Shown here: piece by piece, positions 27,686-40,107 of the stretch
How positions within the stretch are numbered: the first letter of the stretch is position 1
Layout: each line of letters begins with the position of its first letter
Assembly: GCF_002214605.1 (NCBI RefSeq)
Contig: NZ_CP015193.1
Span: 848,978 to 912,977, forward strand
DNA from: Thermococcus chitonophagus
Lineage (GTDB): Archaea > Methanobacteriota_B > Thermococci > Thermococcales > Thermococcaceae
Length of the DNA stretch: 64,000 nucleotides
Direction: 5' to 3'
The notes under the pieces: generated by a model
What the model was told of the DNA's origin: nothing
Seen by the model: only the letters and a program-made list of their open reading frames with translations
The model's database searches: none
Made by a program: the position numbers and the translations under genes

Positions 27686-28045
27686 ATGAAGTTGGCTGGC
27701 TTGGGAGTTTACCTCCTGGGAATAGCTCTTTCCGTGGTAAGGCCACCCTTAGAGAGGCTTGCGTGCATTAACATGACTACTGGTCAAGTAATGACTAGGA
27801 TAAATCCATTCTTTCTGGTTCTCGAGCTTGGCTTGATAATGATCGGTGCTCTATTTATTGCTTTGAACTATGAGTTTAAAAACTACCATGAGAGGAATGG
27901 GTGGTTAGCAGTTAGTACCGGCCTTGGGTTTGCGTTTATCGGTGGATACTCCAAAATTTATGAGCTCTTTCTGTTTGGAGTTGTCCTAGCAACTCTTGGA
28001 ATAATAGTCTACAAGATCGGGAGGGCTAAGTATGGCGGCAGTTGA
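27686..28045 (+). CDS. four-helix membrane protein of ABC operon
   Basis: A 119-residue hydrophobic protein with four probable transmembrane helices (about 3-20, 42-62, 72-88, 91-110) and a short extracytoplasmic loop (LERLACINMTTGQV). No family is recognised. The ATG follows GAGGTGTGG. It overlaps the ABC ATPase start by 14 bases, so it is likely a partner of the transporter, perhaps an accessory or immunity-type subunit. Confidence 0.65.
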   Translation: MKLAGLGVYLLGIALSVVRPPLERLACINMTTGQVMTRINPFFLVLELGLIMIGALFIALNYEFKNYHERNGWLAVSTGLGFAFIGGYSKIYELFLFGVVLATLGIIVYKIGRAKYGGS

Positions 28046-28757
28046 GGTCGAAAATCTTGAGAAAGATTACGGAAAGATCAAGGCTCTTAAGAGGATAAGC
28101 TTCACAATAGAAGAGAGGGAAATCTTTGGTCTGATAGGTCCAAATGGTGCCGGTAAGAGTACTACGTTGAGAATCCTTGCCACTCTCCTAACCCCTACTG
28201 GGGGTAGGGCTGAGGTATTTGGTCACGACGTCGTTAAGGAGGCCGAAGAAGTTAGAAAGCTCATAAGCTACCTCCCCGAGGAAGCTGGAGCTTACAAGAG
28301 GCTGACGGGACTAGAGTACCTCGAGTTCATGGCCAAACTCTATGCAAAGGATAAAAAGAAAGCCGAAAAGATGTTAAAGCTAGGAATAGAGCTTAGTGGG
28401 CTCGGTGATAGGCTTAAGGACAAGGTCTCAACGTACTCCAAGGGAATGACGAGAAGGCTTCTTCTAGCTCGAGCATTAATGGTTAAACCAAGGCTTGCAA
28501 TTCTTGACGAACCAACAAGTGGGCTTGATATAATGAACGCCTTCGAGATAAGGAAGACGATAAAGAAGTTCGTCAAAGAGGGGGTAACCTTCCTGATATC
28601 TAGTCACAATATGCTTGAAGTTGAGTACCTCTGTGACAGGGTAGCGCTAATCCATAGGGGAAAGATCGTTGAGATCGGCGAGCCCGAGGAGCTAAAGGCC
28701 AAATATAATGCTGAGAATTTAGAAGAAGTTTTTATGGAGGCGATCAAAAATGTCTGA
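28032..28757 (+). CDS. ABC-2 type exporter, ATP-binding subunit
   Basis: A 241-residue ABC ATPase: Walker A GPNGAGKST (about 37-45), Q-loop-region LPEEAGAY, signature YSKGMTRRLLLARAL, Walker B LAILDEPTSGLD, and a switch His in LISSHNMLEVE. The sequence belongs to the CcmA/NatA-like drug- or sodium-export group. It overlaps the gene before it (14 bases) and the permease after it (8 bases). It is controlled, by inference, through the operators at 27043-27074. Confidence 0.93.
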   Translation: MAAVEVENLEKDYGKIKALKRISFTIEEREIFGLIGPNGAGKSTTLRILATLLTPTGGRAEVFGHDVVKEAEEVRKLISYLPEEAGAYKRLTGLEYLEFMAKLYAKDKKKAEKMLKLGIELSGLGDRLKDKVSTYSKGMTRRLLLARALMVKPRLAILDEPTSGLDIMNAFEIRKTIKKFVKEGVTFLISSHNMLEVEYLCDRVALIHRGKIVEIGEPEELKAKYNAENLEEVFMEAIKNV

Positions 28758-30010
28758 TTTCATGGTAATTCTAATGAAAGAGCTGAAGGACATGTTCAGG
28801 GATAAAGGTATTCTCATAGGGCTTGTGATAATTCCCCTCGTTCTGTATCCAGCGCTTGGCCAGATGGTGCAGGTTGGTATGGAGCAGGCTCAGAAGGAAA
28901 CGAAGGTCGTAATTGCGAATTTTGACTCTGGGGAGTACGCTAACATACTGATAAAGGCTTTAAAAGTTGCCCCTAACGTTACTGTAGTTGAAATAGAAGC
29001 CAAAAGTGTCGATGAGGCGTTAAAGATTGCGACTTCTAAAGGCTATAACGTTCTTGTTGTTATTCCCTCGAATTTCTCGGAATGTATAAAGGAGGATAAA
29101 AAGGCGGTAGTTGAAGTTTATGGCATATTCACGGGTATGAGTCTTGGAATGAGGGAGAGCGTGAGTGAGGGAAGGATAAATGCAGTAATCGGTGTTCTAA
29201 ATGAAGAACTTGCAAAGCTCAAACTGAAGTCCAACTTCCCTAACCCTGAAGCTGTGCTTCATCCGATTGACGTTAAGAGTTACTCCGTGCTTAAGGGCAG
29301 AATTATTAACCTTCCTCCATCCGTTGTTTCAGGGGTTATAGCATCTCAAGCGTTCTCTATTCCGCTGGTTATCTTTATAATGTTCACCATGGTTTCTCAA
29401 ATGGCTGCAGGAACTATGGCGAGCGAGAAGGAAAACAAAACTTTGGAAACGTTGCTCACTCTTCCAGTCTCAAGAACTGCCATAGTTGCTGGAAAGATGG
29501 CCGGAAGTGCTATCTTGGGACTAATAGCTGCTCTGGCCTATATGTTTGGAATGAGCAGGTACTTCTCGAGCCTTGGAATGCACTCTAACATTAAGCTTGA
29601 GGATTTGGGCCTGAGGATCACGCCTTATGGCATGATTCTCTTTGCGATCATAATATTCCTCACGATAACCTTCGCTATCTCCCTCTCCATGCTCTTGGGA
29701 ACCTTTGCGGAAGACACCAAGAGCGCTGGCACTCTGGTGAGTACCGTCATGATGCCCCTACTGTTCCCCACTTTTGCGTTCATGATTGTAGATGTTGACA
29801 CTCTTCCCCCTCTCATAAAGTACATCCTCTATGCTATTCCTTTCAGCCATCCTGTAATTGCTTCGAGGGAGATGATCTTAGGAGAGTACTCTAAGATGTA
29901 TATGAGCATAGCTTATCTCGCTTTAGTGTCCCTGGGAACACTATATGTCACAGCATGGTTCTTCAGAACTGAGAAGATCCTTACGGCAAAGATAAGATTC
30001 AGAAAAAGAG

Positions 30011-30024
<14 letters not shown>
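28750..30024 (+). CDS. ABC-2 type exporter, permease subunit (NatB-like)
   Basis: A 424-residue permease. It has one N-terminal helix (about 22-42), a large extracytoplasmic domain (about 45-200), and five or six C-terminal helices including LVIFIMFTMVSQMAAGTMASEKENKTLETLLTLPVSR, the family signature loop. This architecture fits NatB/ABC-2 exporters. The substrate is unknown. The ATG lies within the end of the ATPase gene after GGAGGCGATC. The 3' end overlaps the convergent phosphodiesterase gene by 14 bases. Confidence 0.9.
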
Positions 30025-32708
<2,684 letters not shown>

Positions 32709-32763
32709 ACATTAAACTCAGCATTCTTCCTTAAATAATTTGCAAAACCCTTATATAGCGTAA

Positions 32764-33849
<1,086 letters not shown>

Positions 33850-33892
33850 AGGTTTATTTACCTCTTCTTCCTCCCCTTTATTTGGTGATACT

Positions 33893-34237
33893 ATGAAGGT
33901 TATTAAGGAGTGGAATGTTAAAGTCAAGCTGGTAAGGACGAAGAGGGGAGCCATTCTTCACATGATTGAGCTAAGGCCCGGACACTTTTTCCTTGAGCAG
34001 AACCCACTCAAGGATTCGAAGTATGGTGTTGCATACAGAAGGATAAAGCAGAGCTTTCCAGAGTTCTATCTGTTTTGGGAGATTAAGGATAACAAATACA
34101 CTGGAAGGGTCTTAGCTGGGGCATTCCTAGAGAAGGATGAGATAGATGAGTTCGTGACGCTATTGGCTAAAACTGAGGACTTCAAGAAGTTTGAGCACAT
34201 ACTTGAAGAAATTGAGGAAGTTGAGGAAGAGGAATAA
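33893..34237 (+). CDS. conserved hypothetical protein with acidic tail
   Basis: A 114-residue protein. A compact alpha/beta body (WNVKVKLVRTKRGAILHMIELRPGHFFLEQNP..., GVAYRRIKQSFPEFYLFWEIKDN) is followed by a very acidic C terminus (EEIEEVEEEE). No family is recognised. The start ATG lies six bases after GGTGA. It stands between an M42 peptidase and tRNA-Leu, transcribed in the same direction. Both the acidic tail and the small size fit a nucleic-acid-associated or chaperone-like protein, but this is a guess. Confidence 0.7.
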   Translation: MKVIKEWNVKVKLVRTKRGAILHMIELRPGHFFLEQNPLKDSKYGVAYRRIKQSFPEFYLFWEIKDNKYTGRVLAGAFLEKDEIDEFVTLLAKTEDFKKFEHILEEIEEVEEEE

Positions 34238-34270
34238 GCTTTTTAAACTCACCTTAACACTTTTTTGTGA

Positions 34271-34358
34271 GCGGGGGTGCCCGAGCCTGGCCAAAGGGGC
34301 CGGACTTAAGATCCGGTGCCGTAGGGCTGCGCGGGTTCGAATCCCGCCCCCCGCACCA
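34271..34358 (+). tRNA. tRNA-Leu (anticodon TAA)
   Basis: A class II tRNA with acceptor GCGGGGG/CCCCCGC, anticodon stem CCGGA/TCCGG around loop CTTAAGA (anticodon TAA), long variable arm TGCCGTAGGGCTGC, T arm GCGGG-TTCGAAT-CCCGC, discriminator A and encoded CCA. A TATA-like CTTTTTAAAC (34238-34247) lies about 25 bases upstream. Confidence 0.96.
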
Positions 34359-34381
34359 CTTCTCTTTTGTAGGTGATGAAG

Positions 34382-34711
34382 ATGATGCCCATGAATCCAA
34401 AGCAACTGAAGAAGCTCATGAAGCAACTCGACATGAGGCAACTTGATGGAGTTGTTGAAGTAGTAATCAGGATGGAGGATAAGGAGATAGTCATTAAGGA
34501 GCCCGTCGTTACCGTGATCAAAGCCATGGGGGAGAAAATGTATCAGATAGCTGGAGGCCAAGAGGAAGAAAGAGTGACACTTAAGATCTCCGAGGATGAC
34601 ATAAAGCTCGTAATGGAGCAGGCTGGAGTAGATTATGAGACTGCAAAAAAGGCATTGGAGGAAACAGGTGGAGATTTAGCTGAGGCTATATTAAGGCTAA
34701 CTGAGCAGTGA
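34382..34711 (+). CDS. nac: nascent polypeptide-associated complex protein (archaeal NAC)
   Basis: A ribosome-associated chaperone that shields emerging chains. The protein is 109 residues from ATG 34382 ([12 protein letters not shown]), five bases after AGGTGA. The N-terminal part carries the NAC beta-barrel region with [30 protein letters not shown]. The C-terminal UBA domain is [30 protein letters not shown]. Archaeal NAC works as a homodimer. The 3' end overlaps the convergent HEAT-like gene by 15 bases. Confidence 0.93.
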   Translation: MMPMNPKQLKKLMKQLDMRQLDGVVEVVIRMEDKEIVIKEPVVTVIKAMGEKMYQIAGGQEEERVTLKISEDDIKLVMEQAGVDYETAKKALEETGGDLAEAILRLTEQ

Positions 34712-36064
34712 GTTTGCCAGCTTTATTGAAATCTTCTTCTTTAGCTCTGGATCAAGCTCCTCAATCTCCTTTTCGTGCTCTTTCAGAAACTCAATGACTT
34801 CTCTGGGCAACTCTTCAAGTTTCACTATTCTCTTTGCTACTTCCTCTAGGAAGCCGAGGTTCTCCACTCTATTTAGGAGTGCCGATGCTAATTCTATTCC
34901 TCCCCTTACATACTTGTACTCTCCCCTTTCAAGGAGGTCGAGGGCAATTTTAATAGCCCTGTCCATTATTGAAGAGTATGTTAAGGCAAGCTCAGCAAGA
35001 ACCTTTGCGGATGTTGATCTAATCCATGGATTATCGTGAAGCAGAAACTCTGTAAGCTGTGGTATTATCTTCTCTGCGTCGTCTCTTTTTATGTAATTGG
35101 CGGCGTTTGAGAGAACCCAGAGGGCGTCCAATTTCGTTAGTAAATCTTCTGAGAGGAAGACCCTAATTACGAGTTGTAATACTTTGTAATCAGACTTAGC
35201 AAGTTCGAGAACTGCAGCATGCTGCTCCCTCTCAAACATTTTCTTTATAACTTCAACTGTGTATTCCTCAAGCTCTTTTCCTACCCTTGACTTTTCTTTG
35301 GGAGGATGTTCAAGGTAATCATCTATCTTTGCTTTGGCTTCCCTAGCCATAGTTCCCAGGTTAGATGAACCTAATTCCTTCGAGGCCCTTTCAAGGGATT
35401 CTCTGGACAGATATTCAGCTCTGTCAACTGCGACCTCTATTATACTTAAGGCAGATTTTCTTACAACGGGATCTTCGTCGTTCAGCAAATCTAAGGCGAG
35501 ATTGAATGCCTCCTCCATTATTTCGGGGTTTTCGGTTCTCGCTATTATCTCCTTTAGAACCCTAAGGGAGGCTATTTTCTTCCTTGATGACTTCCCCTTG
35601 ATAATTCCTCTTATCCACTCGAATATCCTCCTGGCTATACTCACAATTTTGGCACCTAAGGCAGCGAGTCCCTCCGCTGCGTATTCGTTAATTGGTTCTG
35701 GTTTTTCTTCGACAGCCTTCATTAGGATTTCACTAATCTCGCTACTAAGATCGGGTGGAAGTTCTATGAAGGTCAAGATAGTATTTAGAGTTTCAACAGC
35801 TTGAAGAACTACCGACTCATCTCTATCTCCAAGGAGCTCTATTATTTCGGGAATTATCCTCCTAACATCCTCTACATCAAAGTGGCCTTTCATAACCAGC
35901 TTTTTAATTATGTAGAGGCATCCCTTCTTAACTATTGGATCTTTTTCTTTGAGACCCTTTATAAGGAGATCAACTCCTTCTTCTTTGTTTGCTGAGATGA
36001 AATCTATTGCTTTCCTTAGTCTCCATCCTTTTAGGTACTCTAAGAATTCTTCGTATGCGCTCAT
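34697..36064 (-). CDS. HEAT-like repeat protein A
   Basis: A 455-residue, all-helical protein built of HEAT/ARM-like units, for example [59 protein letters not shown] and [20 protein letters not shown]. There is no enzymatic motif, signal peptide or membrane segment, so it is likely a cytosolic scaffold. It is paralogous to the gene immediately upstream. Both share the motif EYAAEGLxxLGxKI near residue 130-150 and the same repeat order. The ATG overlaps the upstream stop (ATGA). The partner is unknown. Confidence 0.8.
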   Translation of the reverse strand: MSAYEEFLEYLKGWRLRKAIDFISANKEEGVDLLIKGLKEKDPIVKKGCLYIIKKLVMKGHFDVEDVRRIIPEIIELLGDRDESVVLQAVETLNTILTFIELPPDLSSEISEILMKAVEEKPEPINEYAAEGLAALGAKIVSIARRIFEWIRGIIKGKSSRKKIASLRVLKEIIARTENPEIMEEAFNLALDLLNDEDPVVRKSALSIIEVAVDRAEYLSRESLERASKELGSSNLGTMAREAKAKIDDYLEHPPKEKSRVGKELEEYTVEVIKKMFEREQHAAVLELAKSDYKVLQLVIRVFLSEDLLTKLDALWVLSNAANYIKRDDAEKIIPQLTEFLLHDNPWIRSTSAKVLAELALTYSSIMDRAIKIALDLLERGEYKYVRGGIELASALLNRVENLGFLEEVAKRIVKLEELPREVIEFLKEHEKEIEELDPELKKKISIKLANSLLS

Positions 36065-37518
36065 TCTTTTTCCTCCCTTTTAAGTATGCTGTTCAGTAGG
36101 TCAAGTAACGACATAATAATTTTTTTCTCCTCATCTGTCGCATCCTCATATATGGAGTTCAGCTTGTGGAATAACGCCTCTAAGATGTCCCTGTCCAAGT
36201 TAAGAAAATTCTCTGCAGTAAGTGCATAGAACCTTAGAATTGGGAATCTTACCTCTCTGTCATTAAGTCTTTTCATGGTAAGTATAATGGCTGCCGTAAA
36301 TAAATCCTTCGTTGGTGAGTGGGTTGAAATCTCCTTTATAAGTTGCAATCCTGCTTCGACCGCTCTTTTGTCCGACGATTTTAGTAGGAGGTCGAGAAGG
36401 GATATTATGTAATCTTTTGTTCCTGGATAGAGGAAATATATGTTTGAGAGTGTCTTGACAGCCGTATTTCTCACCCATGGGTTCTTGCTCTTTGCAAGGT
36501 CTCCTAGTGTAGGTAAGATTGAGTATGCCCTAGTGGGTCCCAAGAAGTCGACTATTCTGGAGATAACCCAAAGAGCGTCTGTTCTCCTGATATAGTCGGG
36601 AGATGATAGCATGTCTATAACTTTATCTAGTACTTCCTCATTTTCCTTCGCCATCTCAGCAACTACTTCATGCTTTTCCATGTCTAGTAGTTGCTCTATC
36701 CCATATCCGCTGTATTCTTCTGCTTTTGGAACTTTTTCTGCAACTTCTATTGCTGTGAGGACTTCTTCCGCCTTTCCTTCAAGTACTCCTCCTTTGAACT
36801 TGCCAACTCTATCCTTTATTTTGTCGATTAAGCTCTTTGATATCCTAGTCTTTTGTGTAGTGACAACCCTTCCAAGGGCTGAAAGTGCCCTCTCCTGGAG
36901 GTACCGATCATCAGAATCCAGGAAGCCCATCATCTCACTCACTATTTCTTCCACGACCTCTTTGTCTTTCGATTTACTCGCAATTTCTGTCAGCGCAGTC
37001 ATTGCTGCGCTTTGGACTTCTCTTTCCTTAGTTCCTTTGATCAGCGATACTAGAAAGCCTACTATCTTCCTAACCAGTCTTGAGATCTTAATTCCAAGTA
37101 GCCCTAGTCCTTCTGCGGCATATTCTCCGAGTATACCTCTACCTGAACTAACGACATCCATTAGGGCTTCCATGACTTTATTGTAACTTTCATCTGAAAG
37201 GTCAACATTTTCGAGAACGTATCTCAGGAACTTTATTGCATCAAGAGCTGTCCTCTCAGAAGAATCTTTTACGAGAGGTATTATATCATCGAGGAGCTCT
37301 TCAATTTCTTCTGGCTTTAGATGTCCCTCTTTTGTCATCTTCTCTATTAAGAATAATGTGTTCGAACGAATTGTGTTGTTTTTATCTCTTAGTAATTCCT
37401 TAAGAATTTCGATCTTATTCTTTGCCAGGGATAATGTGTCAATGGCATCCTTTATCTTCCACTTTCTAATATCCTCTCGGAGTTGCCTAATATTTATGAT
37501 GGAGAAGCCTTTCTCCAT
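36061..37518 (-). CDS. HEAT-like repeat protein B
   Basis: A 485-residue helical repeat protein, tandem paralogue of protein A. Units include LRDKNNTIRSNTLFLIEKM, VKDSSERTALDAIKFLRYVL, LDSDDRYLQERALSALGRV and AKSKNPWVRNTAVKTLSNIY. It shares GEYAAEGLGLLGIKI with its neighbour. ATG 37518 (MEKGFSIINI) follows GAGGGCTCTGAG; the frame runs open to 37590 without a better site. The pair may form a heteromeric scaffold. It begins close to the 3' end of the Lrp-type regulator (77-base gap). Confidence 0.8.
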   Translation of the reverse strand: MEKGFSIINIRQLREDIRKWKIKDAIDTLSLAKNKIEILKELLRDKNNTIRSNTLFLIEKMTKEGHLKPEEIEELLDDIIPLVKDSSERTALDAIKFLRYVLENVDLSDESYNKVMEALMDVVSSGRGILGEYAAEGLGLLGIKISRLVRKIVGFLVSLIKGTKEREVQSAAMTALTEIASKSKDKEVVEEIVSEMMGFLDSDDRYLQERALSALGRVVTTQKTRISKSLIDKIKDRVGKFKGGVLEGKAEEVLTAIEVAEKVPKAEEYSGYGIEQLLDMEKHEVVAEMAKENEEVLDKVIDMLSSPDYIRRTDALWVISRIVDFLGPTRAYSILPTLGDLAKSKNPWVRNTAVKTLSNIYFLYPGTKDYIISLLDLLLKSSDKRAVEAGLQLIKEISTHSPTKDLFTAAIILTMKRLNDREVRFPILRFYALTAENFLNLDRDILEALFHKLNSIYEDATDEEKKIIMSLLDLLNSILKREEKE

Positions 37519-37595
37519 CTCAGAGCCCTCAAGAATTATAGGGGGTTGGAAATTTATTAAGGTTTGAGGAGTGGTTCGAAAAATGAACAATTACT

Positions 37596-38054
37596 TCACT
37601 TTATTGGAAGTTCAGTTGTTTCTTTGTGCACCTTGAGGACTATCATTGTATGGGTTCCCTCTACACCCTCGATACTCCCAACCATATCCAGGAAGTTGTT
37701 CAACTCCTCGCTGTTCTTTGTCCTTATCTTAACAACCATATCATAATCTCCCGTGGTTTCGTAAATCTCCATGATTTCCGGATACTTCACGAGCTTTGAA
37801 GCGACATCGGAATACTTGCCTGCCTTAACCTTTATCAGAATAAACGCTAGCATTGTGTATCCTAAAGCTTCGGGATCAACTATTGCAGTAAACTTCTTGA
37901 TTATTCCACTCTCCCTTAACCTTTTTATCCTCTCGTGGATCGTTGACTCTGCGAGACCGGTAATTTTTGATATTTCTCTTAAAGGAACCTTTCCATCTTT
38001 TTGAAGAATTTCTATGATCTTCTTATCGACATCGTCAAGTACTCCCCTCACCAT
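37596..38054 (-). CDS. Lrp/AsnC family transcriptional regulator
   Basis: A 152-residue regulator. The winged helix is LREISKITGLAESTIHERIKRLRESGIIKKF (about 25-55) and the RAM ligand-binding domain follows, with ETTGDYDMVVKIRTKNSEELNNF. ATG 38054 (MVRGVLDDVDKKI) follows GAGGTGTTA; the upstream GTG at 38060 overlaps that site. Its promoter (ATTTATATC on the minus strand, 38087-38095) is flanked by two symmetric sites, 38066-38077 and 38110-38138. They suggest autoregulation and joint control of the divergent LSm-L37e operon. Confidence 0.93.
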   Translation of the reverse strand: MVRGVLDDVDKKIIEILQKDGKVPLREISKITGLAESTIHERIKRLRESGIIKKFTAIVDPEALGYTMLAFILIKVKAGKYSDVASKLVKYPEIMEIYETTGDYDMVVKIRTKNSEELNNFLDMVGSIEGVEGTHTMIVLKVHKETTELPIK

Positions 38055-38065
38055 TAACACCTCTG

Positions 38066-38077
38066 GAAAAATTTTTC
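38066..38077. promoter_or_regulatory. palindrome at the Lrp-gene transcription start
   Basis: GAAAAATTTTTC is a perfect 12-base palindrome placed 20-25 bases downstream of the Lrp-gene TATA box. It therefore covers the expected transcription start, a position used by pyrococcal Lrp proteins for self-repression. Confidence 0.5.
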
Positions 38078-38109
38078 AAGAGGAAGATATAAATTTGTTG
38101 GAGGTTGTC

Positions 38110-38138
38110 TTCATACGACACTTTGAAAGTCGTATGAA
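38110..38138. promoter_or_regulatory. inverted repeat between the Lrp gene and LSm
   Basis: TTCATACGAC (38110-38119) and GTCGTATGAA (38129-38138) are perfect ten-base arms with a nine-base spacer. The element lies between the TATA box of the Lrp gene (38087-38095, minus) and that of LSm (GTTATAAAG, 38149-38157, plus). It is a good candidate operator controlling both directions. Confidence 0.75.
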
Positions 38139-38198
38139 AAAGGAAAGAGTTATAAAGGCACTTCCAATTATGTGTGTGAAACTAAAGGGGGGAGGAAA

Positions 38199-38429
38199 AT
38201 GGCTGAGAGGCCTCTTGATGTTATCCACAAGTCTTTGGATAAGGACGTGCTCGTAATTCTCAAGAAAGGGTTCGAATTCAGGGGCAGGCTCATCGGATAT
38301 GACATTCACCTTAACGTCGTTTTAGCTGACGCAGAGATGATTCAGGATGGGGAAGTAGTGAAGAAGTACGGCAAGATCGTGATTAGAGGAGACAACGTAT
38401 TGGCGATTTCCCCAACAGAAGAGCTGTGA
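38199..38429 (+). CDS. archaeal Sm-like protein (LSm)
   Basis: A 76-residue Sm-fold protein forming heptameric RNA-binding rings. Sm1 is VLVILKKGFEFRGRLIGYDIHLNVVLADAEM and Sm2 is GKIVIRGDNVLAISP. ATG 38199 follows GGGGGGAGG; the frame extends to 38172, but those residues include the binding site. It forms an operon with rpl37e, 11 bases downstream, a standard archaeal pair. Confidence 0.97.
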   Translation: MAERPLDVIHKSLDKDVLVILKKGFEFRGRLIGYDIHLNVVLADAEMIQDGEVVKKYGKIVIRGDNVLAISPTEEL

Positions 38430-38440
38430 GGTGATGGTTA

Positions 38441-38629
38441 ATGGGTAGTGGTACAGCAACTTTCGGTAAAAGGAACAAGACACCAACCCACATCAGGTGC
38501 AGGAGATGCGGTAGAAAGGCATTCAACATAAAGAAGGGCTATTGTGCAGCCTGTGGCTTCGGCAGAAGCAGAAGGCTTAGGAAGTACAGATGGAGCAAGA
38601 AGTGGAAGAAGAAAAAGAACGTTCACTGA
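38441..38629 (+). CDS. rpl37e: ribosomal protein L37e
   Basis: A 62-residue zinc ribbon protein of the large subunit. The four zinc ligands are in CRRCGRKAF and CAACGFG, followed by a basic tail ([18 protein letters not shown]). It is cotranscribed with LSm. The last seven bases overlap the convergent acdA gene. Confidence 0.97.
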   Translation: MGSGTATFGKRNKTPTHIRCRRCGRKAFNIKKGYCAACGFGRSRRLRKYRWSKKWKKKKNVH

Positions 38630-40011
38630 TTCTCATACTTTTTCTTCCATTTACTCCACTTGTAGAGTGCTGATAGTGCCTTAATTGCTCTTTCTGGCTC
38701 TGGATATGCTGGTATTCCGTTCTCGTTGAGCATGTCAATTGCTTCTTTAGCCTCGATTCCACCGACAATTGCCACTACTAATGGTTTCTTCCTTCCGCTC
38801 TCGTTGTACTCTCTGATGATTATCTCGGCAAGCTCCCTTGGATCGAGAACCGCGGTTTGGCAGTAGAGGACAGCTATGGCGTGCATCTCTGGGTGGGCAA
38901 GGCCATCTCTGATTGCTCCCTCATAGCTCTTTCCATCTGCCATTCCAGTTAAGTCAACGGGGTTCTTGTAGGAACCGAATGGTGGCATGTGGTTGGCGAA
39001 TATCTTGAGTTGTTCAAGGTCATCGTATAGGTGTAACCCTTCCTCTTCAGCTGCATCTGTCGCCATAACTCCAATTCCGCCACCGTTCGTTATTATAACA
39101 ACATTGTCTCCCTGGGGCTCTGGAAGGTTGCTCAATGCTCTAGCCCAGTCGAATGCTTCCCCAATTGTTAGAGCCCTGAGAACTCCGCTCTGCTTGAATG
39201 CTGCGCTGTATATAGTATCGCTTCCCGCGAGAGAACCGGTGTGAGATGCTGCAGCTTTTGCTCCCCTCTCGCTCCTTCCAGCCTTTATCACTATTATCGG
39301 CTTTTTCTTGCTGACTTCTTTTGCTACCTCCATGAACCTTCTACCGTCCTTCACACCTTCCATGTAAATGAGAATTGCCTTAGTGTTGTCGTCATCCTTA
39401 AAGAACTCGAGTAAATCTGCATCGTCAATATCAGCCTTGTTTCCTACGCTAACTACTGCAGAAAGGCCGATCTTCTCAAGAATTGTCCATCCCATAAGGG
39501 CAATTCCTAGAGCACCGCTTTGGCTTATTAATGCTAGGGGTCCTGGGAGAACATCAGTTGGTCCAAAAGTAGCGTTGAGCTTTGCTGGCGTGTAAACAAC
39601 CCCGAATATATTTGGGCCGAGTATTCTCATGCCATACTTCCTTGCGGTCTCAACTAACTGCCTCTCAACTTTCTTCCCTTCTTCCCCAAGCTCACCAAAT
39701 CCTGAACTTATTATTGGAACGACTTTAACCCCCTTCTGTCCGCACTCCTCGAGAACCTGGGGCACGAACTTCGCTGGGACAACTATGACTGCCATATCGA
39801 CTTCATCAGGAACTTCAAGGATGCTCTTGTAGACCTTAAATTTTCTTCCGCTGATCTCTATTTCCCCACCTTTAATGTTTACTGCATAAATTTTGCCCTC
39901 ATAGCCGTACTCAATAAGGTTCTTCATAATTGCGTGTCCTATCTTCCCTGGTTTTGAAGAAGCACCTATAACAGCGATGCTTTTTGGATTAAAAAGAGCT
40001 TCCAGGCTCAT
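38623..40011 (-). CDS. acdA: ADP-forming acetyl-CoA synthetase, alpha subunit
   Basis: The alpha subunit of the heterotetrameric enzyme converts acyl-CoA, ADP and phosphate to acid, ATP and CoA, the main energy-yielding step of sugar and peptide fermentation in Pyrococcus. The 462-residue protein has an N-terminal CoA-binding Rossmann domain ([18 protein letters not shown]) and succinyl-CoA-ligase-like domains. The phosphorylated histidine is in [17 protein letters not shown] 40011 (MSLEALFNP) follows GGTGATAG. The beta subunit gene is not in this window. The promoter region holds three direct repeats (40045-40107). Confidence 0.96.
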   Translation of the reverse strand: MSLEALFNPKSIAVIGASSKPGKIGHAIMKNLIEYGYEGKIYAVNIKGGEIEISGRKFKVYKSILEVPDEVDMAVIVVPAKFVPQVLEECGQKGVKVVPIISSGFGELGEEGKKVERQLVETARKYGMRILGPNIFGVVYTPAKLNATFGPTDVLPGPLALISQSGALGIALMGWTILEKIGLSAVVSVGNKADIDDADLLEFFKDDDNTKAILIYMEGVKDGRRFMEVAKEVSKKKPIIVIKAGRSERGAKAAASHTGSLAGSDTIYSAAFKQSGVLRALTIGEAFDWARALSNLPEPQGDNVVIITNGGGIGVMATDAAEEEGLHLYDDLEQLKIFANHMPPFGSYKNPVDLTGMADGKSYEGAIRDGLAHPEMHAIAVLYCQTAVLDPRELAEIIIREYNESGRKKPLVVAIVGGIEAKEAIDMLNENGIPAYPEPERAIKALSALYKWSKWKKKYENQ

Positions 40012-40044
40012 TTCTATCACCTCTGAAAGCGTTTACATTTTTCG

Positions 40045-40107
40045 ATTTTCGACGAATGTTATAACTTTTCCCTTCCATTTTCGACGAAGTTATTTTCGAC
40101 ATTTGTT
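40045..40107. repeat. three direct repeats flanking the acdA TATA box
   Basis: ATTTTCGACGAATGTT (40045-40060), ATTTTCGACGAAGTT (40077-40091) and ATTTTCGACATTTGTT (40092-40107) are near-identical direct repeats upstream of acdA. On the minus strand a BRE/TATA-like GGGAAAAGTTATAAC (40059-40073) lies between the first copy and the other two. This arrangement suggests an activator or repressor that contacts both sides of the promoter. The last copy touches the pyrD stop codon. Confidence 0.7.
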
